A DNA stretch of 64,000 nt, from assembly GCF_009389585.1 (NCBI RefSeq), contig NZ_VIYG01000005.1:301104-365103 (forward strand), in the 5' to 3' direction. The first letter of the stretch is position 1. Each line of letters starts with the position of its first letter. The DNA comes from Oceanobacillus sp. CFH 90083. Lineage in GTDB: Bacteria; Bacillota; Bacilli; Bacillales; Amphibacillaceae. Both the position numbers and the translations under genes were made by a program. Below the pieces are notes generated by a model that was not told the origin of the DNA, did no database searches, and saw only the letters and a program-made list of their open reading frames with translations. Shown piece by piece: positions 1-13,620 of this stretch.

Positions 1-2
1 TA

Positions 3-167
3 ACAGAGCTTCAAAATAAACCGCTTGCCGTCCAAACAGTACGAGGCTCTGTACGAGGGGTATTAAAAAGGGTTATGCCGGACTTTATCGTTATCCGTAT
101 GGGAGGTTCATCCTTCTATGTCCGGACAGCTCAAATCATCTGGTTTCATGAAGTAAAGGATGCATAA
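3..167 (+). CDS. DUF2642 family protein, 3' end only
   Basis: An open frame runs in from the left edge and stops at the TAA at 165-167, leaving 54 C-terminal residues. They contain TVRGSVRGVLKRVMPDF and then FYVRTAQIIWFHE, the small beta-rich pattern I associate with DUF2642 proteins of Bacillaceae such as YuzF. The family has no established function; some members are thought to be spore associated. The start lies outside the window. It is followed at 62 bases by the manganese catalase on the same strand, so the two may be co-transcribed. The family call rests on motif memory only. Confidence 0.6.
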   Translation, partial: TELQNKPLAVQTVRGSVRGVLKRVMPDFIVIRMGGSSFYVRTAQIIWFHEVKDA

Positions 168-229
168 ACCAAGCTCTATCCAACATACGATAGTAAGGCT
201 TATCATTTACGGATGGAGGCATAAAACTT

Positions 230-1120
230 ATGATGAAACGTGTGAATAAGATCGCTATCGATCTGCCTGTTCCAGAGCATGGTGATATGAACGCCGCTGC
301 CGCAGTTCAGGAGCTAATGGGAGGCAAATTTGGTGAAATGTCCACATTGAATAATTATATGTTTCAATCTTTTAATTTTCGGGGCAAACAAAAGCTAAAG
401 CCTTTCTATGATTTAATTGCAAGTATTACAGCTGAAGAATTTGGTCATGTTGAATTAGTTGCCAATGCGATTAATCTGCTGTCTATTGGCAATACAGTTC
501 CCGGTGATCCCGACACTGCTCCTTTACAAAATGGAAAAGATGCCCGTTACTCCACCCATTTTACAACCACTGCTCAAACAGCCTATCCGGGAGACGGAAT
601 GGGAAGACCATGGAATGGATCTTATGTAAATAATAGTGGCACACTCGTCGAAGATCTTCTTGCTAATTATTTACTGGAAATCGGTGCGAGAAACCACAAG
701 ATGCGTGTGTATGAAATGACGACACATCCAACGGCATTAGAAATGATCGGCTACTTACTTGTTCGTGGCGGGACACATATTATTGCTTATGCAAAAGCAA
801 TTGAAGTAGCTACAGGAGTAAACGTTGGTAAAATGCTGCCTGTTCCAAGCCTGGATAATAACCAGTTTGATTACGCAAGAAAATTCATGGATCAAGGACT
901 GTATAACGTGCTGTATACATGGGGAGAGAAAGATTATCGGGATATCAACCAGATTTGGAAAGGAGAAAATCCGGAAACTGGTGAAACGTTAAAAGTAATT
1001 GACGGTATGCCTGAAGGAGCTGCTGTACCTGATTTTCCAGAGCTTCCAGAGCAATTTGCACCGGGGATTGATCTGGATGACTACCATCGGATTTTAAAAC
1101 GATTAAAGAGTAGTATGTAA
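230..1120 (+). CDS. Manganese catalase family protein
   Basis: This 296-residue protein matches the di-manganese (non-heme) catalases, including B. subtilis YdbD and the shorter spore coat protein CotJC, which break down hydrogen peroxide. Candidate metal ligands of the four-helix bundle are visible: Glu36 (GGKFGEMST), Glu70 and His73 (TAEEFGHVE), Glu150 (LLEIGARNH) and His183 (RGGTHIIAY). GGAGG at 215-219 precedes a double ATG at 230 and 233, so either could start the protein. The C-terminal tail is rich in Pro and acidic residues, as in the longer YdbD-type members. It is followed by a clear terminator. Confidence 0.9.
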   Translation: MMKRVNKIAIDLPVPEHGDMNAAAAVQELMGGKFGEMSTLNNYMFQSFNFRGKQKLKPFYDLIASITAEEFGHVELVANAINLLSIGNTVPGDPDTAPLQNGKDARYSTHFTTTAQTAYPGDGMGRPWNGSYVNNSGTLVEDLLANYLLEIGARNHKMRVYEMTTHPTALEMIGYLLVRGGTHIIAYAKAIEVATGVNVGKMLPVPSLDNNQFDYARKFMDQGLYNVLYTWGEKDYRDINQIWKGENPETGETLKVIDGMPEGAAVPDFPELPEQFAPGIDLDDYHRILKRLKSSM

Positions 1121-1129
1121 TTAAAATCA

Positions 1130-1170
1130 AACCTGCTAAGTTTGTCCACCAATCTTAGCAGGTTAGTTAC
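1130..1170 (+). terminator. Rho-independent terminator of the catalase gene
   Basis: An 11-bp perfect inverted repeat (AACCTGCTAAG at 1130-1140 and its complement at 1154-1164) with a 13-base loop starts 10 bases after the catalase stop and is followed by a T-rich run. Confidence 0.8.
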
Positions 1171-1250
1171 ATTTTCTTCAGACTCTTTATATATTTGCAA
1201 CCGTAGACGCTCCTCTTCAGCATTTAATTCCATCACTATTGAGACGGTAC

Positions 1251-1709
1251 TTACTTCTCCAAATACGCAATAAGCTGATCCAAATCTTTTGCACAAGCCT
1301 TTTTAAAACTTCCTGCCATCATTTTACCGAAAAATCTAGATAATCCAGTAAGTCCATTTATCTCTCCATGCAGGATAATTTCTGTATGTGTCATGTCACC
1401 CGCTGAAGCAAGCTGATAAGTAAATATAAATTCTCCTTTACCTGTTGTTCCTTTTGTCCCATCACAACGCAGTACAATCTTACTAGGCTCATCTATCTCA
1501 ACAACCTCAAAATGTTCTGTAGCCTCTTTTCCGAACATCTTTCTTGTTTCCCTCCACCTGCTTCCCGCTTCCAGTGGCCCCTCATCCAAACGCTCTATTC
1601 TTACCAATCCCTGCATCCACTGTTTCGCAGCTTCGAGATCCAATAAACTGTTATAAGTATCTTCTCTGGATACCTGAACAGTTCTTTTCAATTCAAAATG
1701 TATACTCAA
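1251..1709 (-). CDS. SRPBCC family protein (START-like hydrophobic ligand-binding fold)
   Basis: The 152-residue protein has the layout of SRPBCC/polyketide cyclase-like proteins: an N-terminal strand (MSIHFELKRTVQVSREDTYNSLLD), a central block of strands with GSRWRETRKMFGKEATEHFEV, and a long C-terminal helix (FKKACAKDLDQLIAYLEK). Such proteins bind hydrophobic ligands or modify them; no substrate can be inferred. The start is TTG at 1709, chosen because AGGAGGT lies 8 bases upstream and no ATG fits. It stands alone between the catalase terminator and the pyr operon terminator. Confidence 0.75.
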   Translation of the reverse strand: MSIHFELKRTVQVSREDTYNSLLDLEAAKQWMQGLVRIERLDEGPLEAGSRWRETRKMFGKEATEHFEVVEIDEPSKIVLRCDGTKGTTGKGEFIFTYQLASAGDMTHTEIILHGEINGLTGLSRFFGKMMAGSFKKACAKDLDQLIAYLEK

Positions 1710-1830
1710 GCTTAAGACCTCCTATCAAAATAAAAATCGTCATTCACCTGATATTTCTAATCTTTTTCAGGCTATGTCGGCCATGCTTAATCAACCCATC
1801 AAAATCCTTTAGTCCACGTTAATTAAAACC

Positions 1831-1867
1831 GTGGCGTTCGCTATCTGCGAATAATAGCTAACGACAC
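1831..1867. repeat. Imperfect inverted repeat between the SRPBCC gene and pyrE
   Basis: GTGGCGTTCGCTAT at 1831-1844 and its near-complement at 1854-1867 match at 12 of 14 positions around a 9-base loop, followed on the plus strand by CTCATTTTTAT. It could be a weak terminator or an operator near the SRPBCC promoter; the sequence does not decide. Confidence 0.4.
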
Positions 1868-1890
1868 CTCATTTTTATAAGCTTTTAACA

Positions 1891-1940
1891 AGAAAATAAA
1901 GGATGTAAAACCATTTCACGTTTCACATCCTTTATTTTCT
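1891..1940 (-). terminator. Terminator of the pyr operon
   Basis: A perfect 16-bp inverted repeat (AGAAAATAAAGGATGT at 1891-1906 with its complement at 1925-1940) begins one base beyond the pyrE stop codon. Read on the minus strand it ends in a T-rich arm, fitting a strong intrinsic terminator for the long pyr transcript. Confidence 0.85.
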
Positions 1941-1941
1941 C

Positions 1942-2539
1942 TTATAATTCACTTCTCCAGGCAAGTACCGTCTCTTTTTCTTTCTCTGTAAGTTTATTTT
2001 CTGCTAACAGTAATTCTAACAGCTGATCAAAGCCGCTGATCGATTGATAGGAGAAGCCAGCTTCCGCAAATGCTTCCTGTGCTCTTGGCAGCCCATAAGT
2101 GAAAATGGAATATACTGCTGTAATTTCAGCACCTTCCTGCTCGAGCACCTGTGCAGATTGAATCGATGATCCGCCGGTGGAAATCAGATCCTCAATAACG
2201 AGTACCTTTTTCCCTTCCACAGATGCACCTTCAATCTGATTGCCTTTCCCATGTCCTTTTGGTTTAGAACGTACATACACCATTGGTAAATCAAGCTCTG
2301 CTGCCAGCCAGGCTGCATGCGAAATGCCGGCAGTTGCGCAGCCGGCAATTACTTCTGGCTTTGTATCACTATTTTTCACCATTTCGGCAAATGCCTTCAC
2401 AATTTTTTTTCGGACAGCAGGATAACTCATGGTTAAACGGTTGTCACAATAGATAGGTGATTTTAATCCGGATGTCCATGTGAAATAGTTATCTACGCTT
2501 AATTGTACTGCTCCAATTGCTAATAAATCTTTTGTTATA

Positions 2540-2550
<11 letters not shown>
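1942..2550 (-). CDS. pyrE: Orotate phosphoribosyltransferase
   Basis: PyrE joins orotate to PRPP to give orotidine 5'-monophosphate, the fifth step of UMP synthesis in the cytosol. The 202-residue protein carries the type I PRPP-binding motif [14 protein letters not shown] near residues 120-133 and the flexible catalytic loop [15 protein letters not shown] near residue 95. The ATG overlaps the end of pyrF by 11 bases, with GGAG inside pyrF as ribosome binding site. It is the last gene of the operon, ending at the strong terminator. B. subtilis PyrE is slightly longer. Confidence 0.97.
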
Positions 2551-4891
<2,341 letters not shown>

Positions 4892-4895
<4 letters not shown>

Positions 4896-7800
4896 TGTAT
4901 CACCTTTTGCTTACTGATTGGTTTTGCTGTAAATGTTGTAGAGTCAATTACATTAATAATCGCATTGACTGTATCCAGGTTTGTTAAGCAGGCGATCCCA
5001 TGCTCTACTGCTGCACGACGGATTAAGAAACCATCTGACCTGGGCTTTTGTCCGGAATTAAGTGTATTAATAACAAATTGTACTTTTCCTTCATCGATGA
5101 TCGAAAGCACATTCGGTCCTTCTAATCCAACCTTACCTACCTTCACAACTGGAATATCTCCTTGTTCACAGATATAAGCTGCTGTACCCTCTGTTGCATA
5201 AAGTACAAATCCAAGCTGATGGAATCGTTCGGCTGCTTCCAGCATTTCTGCCTTATCTTTATCAGCAACTGTTAATAGCACACCGCCTTCTTGCGGAACT
5301 TTTAATCCGGCAGCGATCAATCCTTTATATAATGCTTTTTCTAATGTTTTATCGTAGCCGATTGCTTCTCCGGTAGATTTCATTTCCGGTCCAAGAATCG
5401 TATCCACACTGTGCAGCTTTTCAAAAGAGAATACCGGAATTTTCACAGAAACAAGCTCCTGTTCAGGTAAAATAGCTGTTTCATAGCCCATATCGGATAA
5501 TTGCTCCCCTAATATACACTTGGTCGCAATGTTTGCCATCGTTATACCAGTAATTTTACTTAAGAAAGGAATCGTTCGGCTGGCTCTTGGATTTACTTCA
5601 AGTACGTAAACATCTTCACCGCGGATAATGAACTGGATATTGATTAATCCTTTTACATTTAGTGCTTTTGAGATTTTAACCGCAGCATCTAAACATTTTT
5701 CTTTCACAGATTCACTTAAGCGCTGGGTCGGGTATACGGCCATGGAGTCACCAGAGTGAACACCGGCACGTTCAATATGCTCCATAATTCCAGGAATAAT
5801 TGTTGTTTCCCCATCACTGATCGCATCTACCTCTGCTTCCATCCCAGTCAAATATTTATCTATTAAAATGGGATGTGCGGAGTCAATATGATCTGACTTC
5901 GCTAAATAATTCTCTAACTCTTGTTCACTATAAACAATTTCCATCCGGCTTCCGCCAATGACATAAGAAGGACGGACAAGGACCGGATAGCCTATTTTGT
6001 TTGCTGTTTCAATGGCCTGGTCGAGCTTTGGCACTGCTTTTCCCTGTGGACGGAGTAAATCAAGCTCATCTAATAAAACTTCAAATTTATCACGATCCTC
6101 CGCACGGTCAATTGCTTCCAGACCTGTTCCTAAAATTTTTACACCGCGGCGCTCCAGCCCGGCAGCAAGGTTAATGGCTGTTTGACCGCCGAACTGTACA
6201 ATAACGCCTTCTGGTTTTTCCAGTTCAATTACATGCATGACGTCCTCTAACGTGAGCGGCTCAAAATAAAGCTTATCGGATATCGTGAAATCGGTAGATA
6301 CCGTTTCCGGGTTATTATTCATAATAATAGCTTCATAGCCGAGCTCTTTAATCGCCAATACAGAATGAACCGTTGCATAATCAAATTCAATCCCTTGACC
6401 AATTCGGATGGGACCGGAGCCGAGCACTAAGATTTTCTTCCGGCCAGTTACCGCAGATTCATTTTCCGATTCATACGTACTGTAGAAATACGGTGTTTCC
6501 GATTCAAATTCTGCTGCACATGTGTCTACCATCTTATAAACCGGGAGGATATTTTTTTCTTTTCTTAATGCATACACCTCATCCAGGGAAATATCCCAAA
6601 GACGGGCGATTTGGGCATCTGCAAAACCTGATTCCTTTGCTTGTTTTAACACAGCAATATCATGCTTGTTTTTGATTAATGCTTTTTCTATTTCAATTAT
6701 TTTATTTAAGCTGTTTAAGAAAAAGCGGTCGATTTTTGTGATAGCAAAGATTTCATCCAGGGAATAACCTCTGCGCAGTGCTTCAGCTAACAGGAAAATA
6801 CGTTCATCATCTGCACGCTTCAAACGTTTATTCAATGTGTCTTCATCTATTTCTTCTGCTTTGGCAAGGTAAAGCTCCTCCGTTCCCATTTCCAGGGAAC
6901 GTACACCTTTCAGTAATGATTCTTCCAGATTACGGCCAATGGCCATTACCTCCCCGGTTGCCTTCATTTGCGTTCCTAAACGACGGTCTCCTGAGGTAAA
7001 TTTATCAAATGGAAACCGCGGGAATTTCGTTACAACATAATCCAATGCCGGTTCAAACATGGCATAGGTTTTACCGGTAATTGGATTAATGATTTCATCC
7101 AATGTGTAACCGACTGCAATTTTCGCTGCAATTTTGGCAATGGGATAACCCGTTGCTTTAGAAGCCAGGGCTGATGAACGGCTGACACGCGGGTTCACTT
7201 CAATGATATAGTATTGGAAGCTATATGGATCAAGCGCCAGCTGAACATTACAGCCACCTTCAATTTCTAAAGCACGAATAATTTTTAAGGAAGCATTACG
7301 TAACATATGATATTCACGGTCACTTAATGTCTGTGATGGTGCAACAACAATAGAATCCCCGGTATGAATTCCTACCGGGTCAATGTTTTCCATGTTACAA
7401 ACTACAATTGCCTGATCCTTATGATCACGCATCACTTCATATTCAATCTCTTTAAAACCGGCAATATTCCGTTCGATTAGGCATTGATTAACCGGAGAAA
7501 GTACAAGTCCGTTATGTGTAATTTCACGGAGCTCTTCCTCATTATAGCACATTCCTCCACCTGTACCGCCAAGGGTATATGCCGGACGGACAATTAATGG
7601 GTAGCCAATTACATTCGCAAAAGCTACAGCCTCATCTACGGTATGTACAATTTCACTTTCAGGTACCGGTTCATTTAATTCATTCATCAAAGTACGGAAC
7701 AGTTCTCTATCCTCTGCTTTTTGAATCGATTCTGGTGCTGTTCCCAGCAGCTGTACATGATGCTCTTTTAAAGTTCCTTTACGGACAAGCTCCATGGCAA

Positions 7801-8092
7801 GATTTAGGCCAGTTTGTCCGCCAAGCGTGGGCAGAATAGCATCCGGACGCTCTTTACGAATGATTTTTGTTAAAAATTCTTCGGTTAAAGGTTCCATATA
7901 TACTTTATCTGCAACTGCATTATCTGTCATAATCGTTGCCGGGTTAGAGTTAGCCAGGATAACATCGTACCCTTCTTCTCTTAATGCCTGACAAGCCTGT
8001 GTTCCAGAATAATCAAACTCTGCTGCTTGTCCAATAACAATTGGACCGGATCCAATGACGAGAATTTTTTGAATATCTGTACGTTTAGGCAT
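4892..8092 (-). CDS. pyrAB: Carbamoyl phosphate synthase (pyrimidine-specific), large subunit
   Basis: The 1066-residue protein makes carbamoyl phosphate from bicarbonate, ATP and ammonia delivered by the small subunit. It has the expected two homologous halves: the first ATP-grasp unit begins with [22 protein letters not shown] and the second near residue 555 with [21 protein letters not shown]. Each half has an EVNPR(V/A)SRS/T motif. The C-terminal 130 residues form the allosteric MGS-like domain. It overlaps pyrAA by 8 bases and pyrK by 4. Length is close to B. subtilis PyrAB. A separate arginine-specific enzyme cannot be judged from this window. Confidence 0.98.
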
Positions 8093-9185
8093 GAATATGA
8101 ACCTCCTGCTTCTTCACTTGCTGCTTAATCAGCTCTAAAAATTCATCAAATAAATAATTTGTATCCTCCGGTCCTGGAGATGCTTCCGGATGGTACTGTA
8201 CGGAAAACGCAGGGTAAGTGGTATGTCTTACCCCTTCTACTGTTCCATCATTGATGGCAACCTGTGTTAATTCAAGTCCTGTATTGTCTAAAGTAGCCGG
8301 ATTCACCGCATAACTATGGTTTTGGGAAGTCAGGTACGTTTTACCGGTTTTTAAATCTTTTACCGGATGATTCGCTCCCCGATGCCCAAATTTCATTTTC
8401 TCTGTATCAGCTCCACAAGCCAAGGACAGAAGCTGATGTCCAAGGCAGATTCCGAATATCGGCACCTGCCCTAAAATCCCTTTAACCATATCAATTGCTT
8501 CTGGTACATCCTTTGGATCTCCCGGTCCGTTGGTCAGCATAATACCGTCCGGACGCAGACGCAGAATATCCTCTGCATGATAGTTATAAGGTACAACGGT
8601 AATTTGACAATCACGTTTTGTTAATTCACGAAGAATTCCATGCTTTGCGCCAAAATCTACTAATACGATACGGCTTCCCCGGCCCGGAACTACATAAGGC
8701 TTGCTTGTTGATGTCTGCTTTACCTGATCCGTCCGGAATACAGCCGTTCTTAAGTTTTCTAATGCTTGCCCGATATCTTCGCCGGCAGCAATAATAGCTG
8801 CCTTCATTGTTCCATGCTTACGAATAATGCGTGTTAATTTTCTTGTATCAATTCCGGCAATGCCCGGAATATTGTTCGCCTTCAAGAAACTGTCAATTGT
8901 CTCTTCATTTCGGAAGTTGGAAGGCTGCTCACTATACTCTTTCACAATTAAACCGTGAATAAAGGGGGTAACCGTTTCATAATCATCTCTGTTTATCCCA
9001 TAGTTGCCGATTAAAGGATATGTCATCGTTACAAATTGTCCACAATAACTAGGATCTGTAATAACTTCCTGATATCCAGTCATTCCAGTATTAAATACAA
9101 TCTCTCCATTTGAAGCCTCTTCGCTTCCAAAACCGTATCCATCGAAAACTGTTCCATCTTCCAAAATCAAGTGACATTTACGCAT
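8085..9185 (-). CDS. pyrAA: Carbamoyl phosphate synthase (pyrimidine-specific), small subunit
   Basis: The 366-residue glutaminase subunit releases ammonia from glutamine for the large subunit. The N-terminal CPSase small-chain domain ([31 protein letters not shown]) is followed by a class I amidotransferase domain with the nucleophile in [11 protein letters not shown] and the catalytic His and Glu in [13 protein letters not shown]. The ATG overlaps the pyrC stop by 8 bases. No unusual features. Confidence 0.98.
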   Translation of the reverse strand: MRKCHLILEDGTVFDGYGFGSEEASNGEIVFNTGMTGYQEVITDPSYCGQFVTMTYPLIGNYGINRDDYETVTPFIHGLIVKEYSEQPSNFRNEETIDSFLKANNIPGIAGIDTRKLTRIIRKHGTMKAAIIAAGEDIGQALENLRTAVFRTDQVKQTSTSKPYVVPGRGSRIVLVDFGAKHGILRELTKRDCQITVVPYNYHAEDILRLRPDGIMLTNGPGDPKDVPEAIDMVKGILGQVPIFGICLGHQLLSLACGADTEKMKFGHRGANHPVKDLKTGKTYLTSQNHSYAVNPATLDNTGLELTQVAINDGTVEGVRHTTYPAFSVQYHPEASPGPEDTNYLFDEFLELIKQQVKKQEVHIHA

Positions 9186-10461
9186 CGCTGTCCTCCTTAA
9201 ATACGACTTTACCGTTTACCATTGTCAAGACTGGAAATCCTGTTACCTCCCAGCCATGGAATGGAGTGTTTTTACCTTTAGAAGCAAATTGATAACGATC
9301 AATTTTTGCTGTTTTTTCCAAATCAATAATTGTTAAATCTGCAGCTGCACCTTCTTCCATTGTTCCATAAGGAAGTCCGAAAACATCTGCCGGTTTTTTT
9401 GTCATTCTATCAATTAATTCATATAAGTTTAAAACATCTTTCTGTACTAAATGTGTGTACAGCAATGGAAAGGCCGTCTCTAATCCAACAATACCAAATG
9501 GCGCTTCTAAGAATCCATTTGCTTTTTCTTCCTCGCCGTGAGGAGCATGATCTGTTGCGATAAAATCAAGTGTTCCATCTAAAAGGCCTTCGATAAGTGC
9601 TTGCTGGTCATCTGTTCCTCTGAGCGGCGGGTTCATCTTAAAATGTGCATCATTTTCAAGAATATCTGTTTCATTTAGAATCAGGTGATGCGGTGAAACC
9701 TCTGCAGTTACCTTTATTCCTGCTTTTTTCGCATCACGAATCACACGGACAGATTCCTTTGTGCTGACATGACATACATGGTAGTGGCAATCAGCTGCTT
9801 CTGCTAATAAAACATCTCTGGCAATTTGCACAGATTCACTTAGGGATGGGATTCCTGGAAGATTGAGCCGCTTGCTTACCTCTCCATCATGTGTCACCCC
9901 GCCATAAACAATGGAGTTATCTTCACAATGAGCAACAATTGCCGCACCACAGGCAGCTGCCTCCTTCATAGCCTGAAGCATTTGATTAGCTGTCTGAATA
10001 CCTACACCGTCATCTGTAAAAGCAAATGCACCTTGCTCAAACAGCTCTTTAATATTTGTACGTTCTTCCCCTTTTAATCCTTTGGTGATGGATGCATATG
10101 GAAGAACCCGAACGACAGCATCCTCCTTAAATTTATGCTGCAGCTGTTCCAGCGTATCGACATTATCAGGAACCGGGTTCGTGTTCGGCATAGAACAAAC
10201 GGTTGTAAATCCGCCTTTTGCTGCAGATTGTGTGCCTGTTGCGATCGTCTCTTTATATTCACCGCCCGGTTCGCGTAAATGAATATGCACGTCTATCAGA
10301 CCTGGGGATACAAGATTATTTTTTGCATCAATGGTTTGATCAGCCTGTTCGGTTATTTCAGGAGCTACCTTCCGTATTTTGCCGTCTTCAATCAAAATCT
10401 CACAGTCTATCAGTTCATTAGATGATGTTAAGCGCTTTGCATTCGTTAATATCGTTCTCAT
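9178..10461 (-). CDS. pyrC: Dihydroorotase
   Basis: PyrC cyclises carbamoyl aspartate to dihydroorotate. The 427-residue protein is a type I (long) amidohydrolase with the metal site [10 protein letters not shown] (His59, His61), two further metal histidines in VAHCED and HVCHVST, and the aspartate in [16 protein letters not shown] lies 7 bases before the ATG at 10461. The reading frame starts 44 bases inside the pyrB coding region, a larger overlap than the other junctions of the operon, so its translation may depend on ribosomes finishing pyrB. Confidence 0.97.
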   Translation of the reverse strand: MRTILTNAKRLTSSNELIDCEILIEDGKIRKVAPEITEQADQTIDAKNNLVSPGLIDVHIHLREPGGEYKETIATGTQSAAKGGFTTVCSMPNTNPVPDNVDTLEQLQHKFKEDAVVRVLPYASITKGLKGEERTNIKELFEQGAFAFTDDGVGIQTANQMLQAMKEAAACGAAIVAHCEDNSIVYGGVTHDGEVSKRLNLPGIPSLSESVQIARDVLLAEAADCHYHVCHVSTKESVRVIRDAKKAGIKVTAEVSPHHLILNETDILENDAHFKMNPPLRGTDDQQALIEGLLDGTLDFIATDHAPHGEEEKANGFLEAPFGIVGLETAFPLLYTHLVQKDVLNLYELIDRMTKKPADVFGLPYGTMEEGAAADLTIIDLEKTAKIDRYQFASKGKNTPFHGWEVTGFPVLTMVNGKVVFKEDSDA

Positions 10462-11347
10462 TAATAATCCCCCATTCTTTCAGTACATGTATTAAAATAG
10501 CCATTCTGACGTAGACGCCATTTTCCATTTGTTTAAAAATACGTGACTGTTTACTCTCAACAAGCCTTGTATCAATCTCGACTCCTCTATTAATTGGAGC
10601 AGGATGCATAATAATAGCATGCTTTTGCATTCTTGCTGCTCTTTCCATTGTTAATCCATAAAGAGAGAGATAATCATCCGTTTCGGTTTTATGAATATGA
10701 CGCTCATGCTGAATTCTTAATAACATTAATGCATCTGCAATTTCTACCGCTTCATCCATTGTAATATATGGAAAAGGCAGTGAGTGATCTTCAAACCCCG
10801 GTGCTGCACTAAAATAAACATCAGCTCCCAGTTTTTCCAGAGCACGTGCATTTGACTTCGCTACACGACTGTGTATAATATCACCTGCGATAACAACCTT
10901 TTTCCCTTCAACGTTTCCAAATTCCTGGTACATTGTCAGTAAATCCAGCATGCACTGTGTTGGATGCTCTTCCTTTCCTGAGCCTGCATTGAAGACAGGA
11001 ATATTCAGTTGCCCCTCTTCTTCAATTTCATCCATCCAATAATCAGATGGATGACGGACAACTAGGAAATCCGCACCTATCGCTTCAAAGGTTTTCGCTG
11101 TGTCATACAATGACTCGCCTTTTATCAGGCTCGACCCTTCTTCATACAAATTCAGTACTTCTAAACCAAGCTTTCTCTGGGCAACCTCAAAACTCATTTT
11201 AGTTCGTGTGCTAGGTTCAAAAAAAAGATTTGCAGCAAATAACTGTTTATTAATGGTTTTTGGTGATTTTCTTATTAATTCAGCTTCTTTAAGAATTTGA
11301 TTCATCGTTTCCTTCGAAAGTTGTTGCATCGAAATAAAATGTTTCAC
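10418..11347 (-). CDS. pyrB: Aspartate carbamoyltransferase, catalytic subunit
   Basis: PyrB condenses carbamoyl phosphate with aspartate, the committed pathway step. The 309-residue protein has the carbamoyl phosphate loop STRT at residues 46-49 (FEPSTRTKMSF), the HPTQ motif (KEEHPTQCMLDL) and the aspartate-binding HPAPINRG segment. No pyrI regulatory subunit lies nearby, as expected for Bacillaceae, where control is by PyrR. The C-terminal 14 codons overlap pyrC. An attenuator precedes it. Confidence 0.97.
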   Translation of the reverse strand: MKHFISMQQLSKETMNQILKEAELIRKSPKTINKQLFAANLFFEPSTRTKMSFEVAQRKLGLEVLNLYEEGSSLIKGESLYDTAKTFEAIGADFLVVRHPSDYWMDEIEEEGQLNIPVFNAGSGKEEHPTQCMLDLLTMYQEFGNVEGKKVVIAGDIIHSRVAKSNARALEKLGADVYFSAAPGFEDHSLPFPYITMDEAVEIADALMLLRIQHERHIHKTETDDYLSLYGLTMERAARMQKHAIIMHPAPINRGVEIDTRLVESKQSRIFKQMENGVYVRMAILIHVLKEWGIINENDINECKALNII

Positions 11348-11392
11348 GATTCATCTCTCCCTTTTCGGTGTCATTTTTTATATTTATTAATT

Positions 11393-11485
11393 AAAAAACT
11401 CCCTGCAAAAGGCTGCAGAGAGTCAGACGAATACCTGAAATAAGCATCCGCGTTCCTTAACAACCTTTCAAATCTCTCTGGATCT
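11393..11485 (-). promoter_or_regulatory. PyrR-dependent attenuator between pyrR and pyrB
   Basis: On the minus strand, ATCCAGAGAGATTT at 11484-11471 resembles the PyrR-binding loop consensus (UCCAGAGAGGYU). It is followed by a terminator hairpin at 11398-11423 (CTCTCTGCAG / TTGCAGGGAG on the minus strand) ending in a run of T. Known mechanism: UMP-bound PyrR holds the loop and lets the terminator form; PRPP reverses this. Confidence 0.8.
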
Positions 11486-11497
11486 GATTAAAAGTTA

Positions 11498-12155
<658 letters not shown>

Positions 12156-12210
12156 ATTTTTAAAGGTCTTCGTTTGTTCTTCCTTAGTATGTCAGAATAT
12201 GACGGGTCTG

Positions 12211-13122
12211 TCAATACATTTTGCGGATTTGGTCAAGTGTTTCTGTAAAGACGGCAGGTGGTGCAGCTTCAAATTCCATCTGCTCCCCTGTTCTTGGATG
12301 TATAAAAGCAATTTGCTTCGCATGCAGTGCCTGACCGTGTACATCTAATGACTTCCGCTGTCCATACTTCGGATCACCTACAAGTGGAAAACCAATATAT
12401 TGCATATGAACCCGTATTTGATGCGTTCTTCCTGTTTCCAGCTGACATTCCACATAGGTGTACTTCGGAAAACGCTCCAGCACACGGAAATGTGTTACGG
12501 CTGGTTTTCCACTTTCGACAATTCCCATTTTTTGACGATCTTTCGGATCTCTGCCGATAGGTGCATCAATCAATCCAGTCTCATGACCAATTTCCCCATG
12601 AACAATTGCTTCATAGATCCTTTTTAATTGCTTTTCCTGCAGCTGCTTTGATAAATGCTGATGCGCAAAATCATTTTTGGCTACAACTAACAGCCCGCTG
12701 GTGTCCATATCAATCCGGTGTACAATTCCGGGGCGCTCCACACCGTTGATACCAGATAAATCCTTACAATGGTACAATAATGCATGTACTAGCGTTCCCG
12801 TATGGTGTCCTGCGGAAGGATGGACAACCATTCCTTTCGCCTTGTTAACCACCAGCAGATCCTCATCCTCATAGACAATGTCCAAAGGAATATTCTCCGG
12901 CTCCAGTACAAGCGGCTTTGTTTCTGGAATTTCCCAGGTGATCATATCACCTGTTTGGCATTTTTGATTTGCTTTTACGACTTCATCATTCAGTTTCACA
13001 TTGCCTTCTTCAATCCAGCCTTGAATTTGCGAACGTGAATGGTCATGCAATAAATCAGATAGAATTTTATCCACTCTTTTTTTATGCTCTGTTTCTGATA
13101 CTGTGTGCTGGTTTACTGTCAT
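12211..13122 (-). CDS. rluD: RluD-type 23S rRNA pseudouridine synthase
   Basis: The 303-residue protein, equivalent to B. subtilis YlyB, converts uridines of 23S rRNA helix 69 to pseudouridine by analogy with RluD. An N-terminal S4 RNA-binding domain ([11 protein letters not shown] to LNDEVVKAN) precedes the catalytic domain with [15 protein letters not shown] around residue 137, where the second Asp is the nucleophile, and the late [23 protein letters not shown] block. It overlaps lspA by 4 bases. Exact target sites are inferred from the family. Confidence 0.92.
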   Translation of the reverse strand: MTVNQHTVSETEHKKRVDKILSDLLHDHSRSQIQGWIEEGNVKLNDEVVKANQKCQTGDMITWEIPETKPLVLEPENIPLDIVYEDEDLLVVNKAKGMVVHPSAGHHTGTLVHALLYHCKDLSGINGVERPGIVHRIDMDTSGLLVVAKNDFAHQHLSKQLQEKQLKRIYEAIVHGEIGHETGLIDAPIGRDPKDRQKMGIVESGKPAVTHFRVLERFPKYTYVECQLETGRTHQIRVHMQYIGFPLVGDPKYGQRKSLDVHGQALHAKQIAFIHPRTGEQMEFEAAPPAVFTETLDQIRKMY

Positions 13123-13589
13123 TTTTTCGCTTTCCCCCGCTTTCTCTCATCCATTATAATTGCAATCATTACAATCACTACACCAATTGTCAGTGAAGCA
13201 TCAGCGACATTGAATATCGGAAAATTATAATTAAAAATATAGAAGTTTGCAAAATCTACTACTTCTTGAAATAAGATACGATCGATGAAATTCCCGATCG
13301 CTCCGCCTATCAATACACCAACTCCTGCAGCAATCAGGCGATCTTGTTTTCCATGTGTATGTAAAAAGTAAATTAATCCGGCAATCACAATAACTGTAAT
13401 GATATAAAATAGCATCATCTGCCCTTCTAAAATACCCCACGCAGCTCCCGAATTCCGATGTGAGGTAATATAGAAGAAGTCATTAATAATTGGTATCGAT
13501 TCACCTATTTCCATTTTTGTTGCAACTAGCCACTTTGTCCATTGGTCTATTCCAATTAAGATAATGGCAATAAGATAGTATCTCCACAT
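13119..13589 (-). CDS. lspA: Lipoprotein signal peptidase (signal peptidase II)
   Basis: LspA cleaves signal peptides of diacylated prolipoproteins in the membrane. Four membrane segments are visible, and the two catalytic aspartates sit in [11 protein letters not shown] and [21 protein letters not shown] is the conserved first loop. An in-frame ATG occurs at 13595, but GGAG ends only 2 bases before it; the ATG at 13589 gives proper spacing and an N-terminus (MWRYYLIAI) like the B. subtilis protein. It is followed by rluD with overlap. Confidence 0.95.
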   Translation of the reverse strand: MWRYYLIAIILIGIDQWTKWLVATKMEIGESIPIINDFFYITSHRNSGAAWGILEGQMMLFYIITVIVIAGLIYFLHTHGKQDRLIAAGVGVLIGGAIGNFIDRILFQEVVDFANFYIFNYNFPIFNVADASLTIGVVIVMIAIIMDERKRGKAKK

Positions 13590-13620
13590 GTTCATTTCTC
13601 CAATCTAAGGAAGTCTTTTT

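Noticed and set aside
1081..1250. Minus-strand frame with a possible start at MELNAEEERL near 1232
   Set aside because: It runs through the catalase terminator and into the catalase coding region, its only GGAG is about 20 bases from the start, and the arms of the terminator explain part of its sequence.
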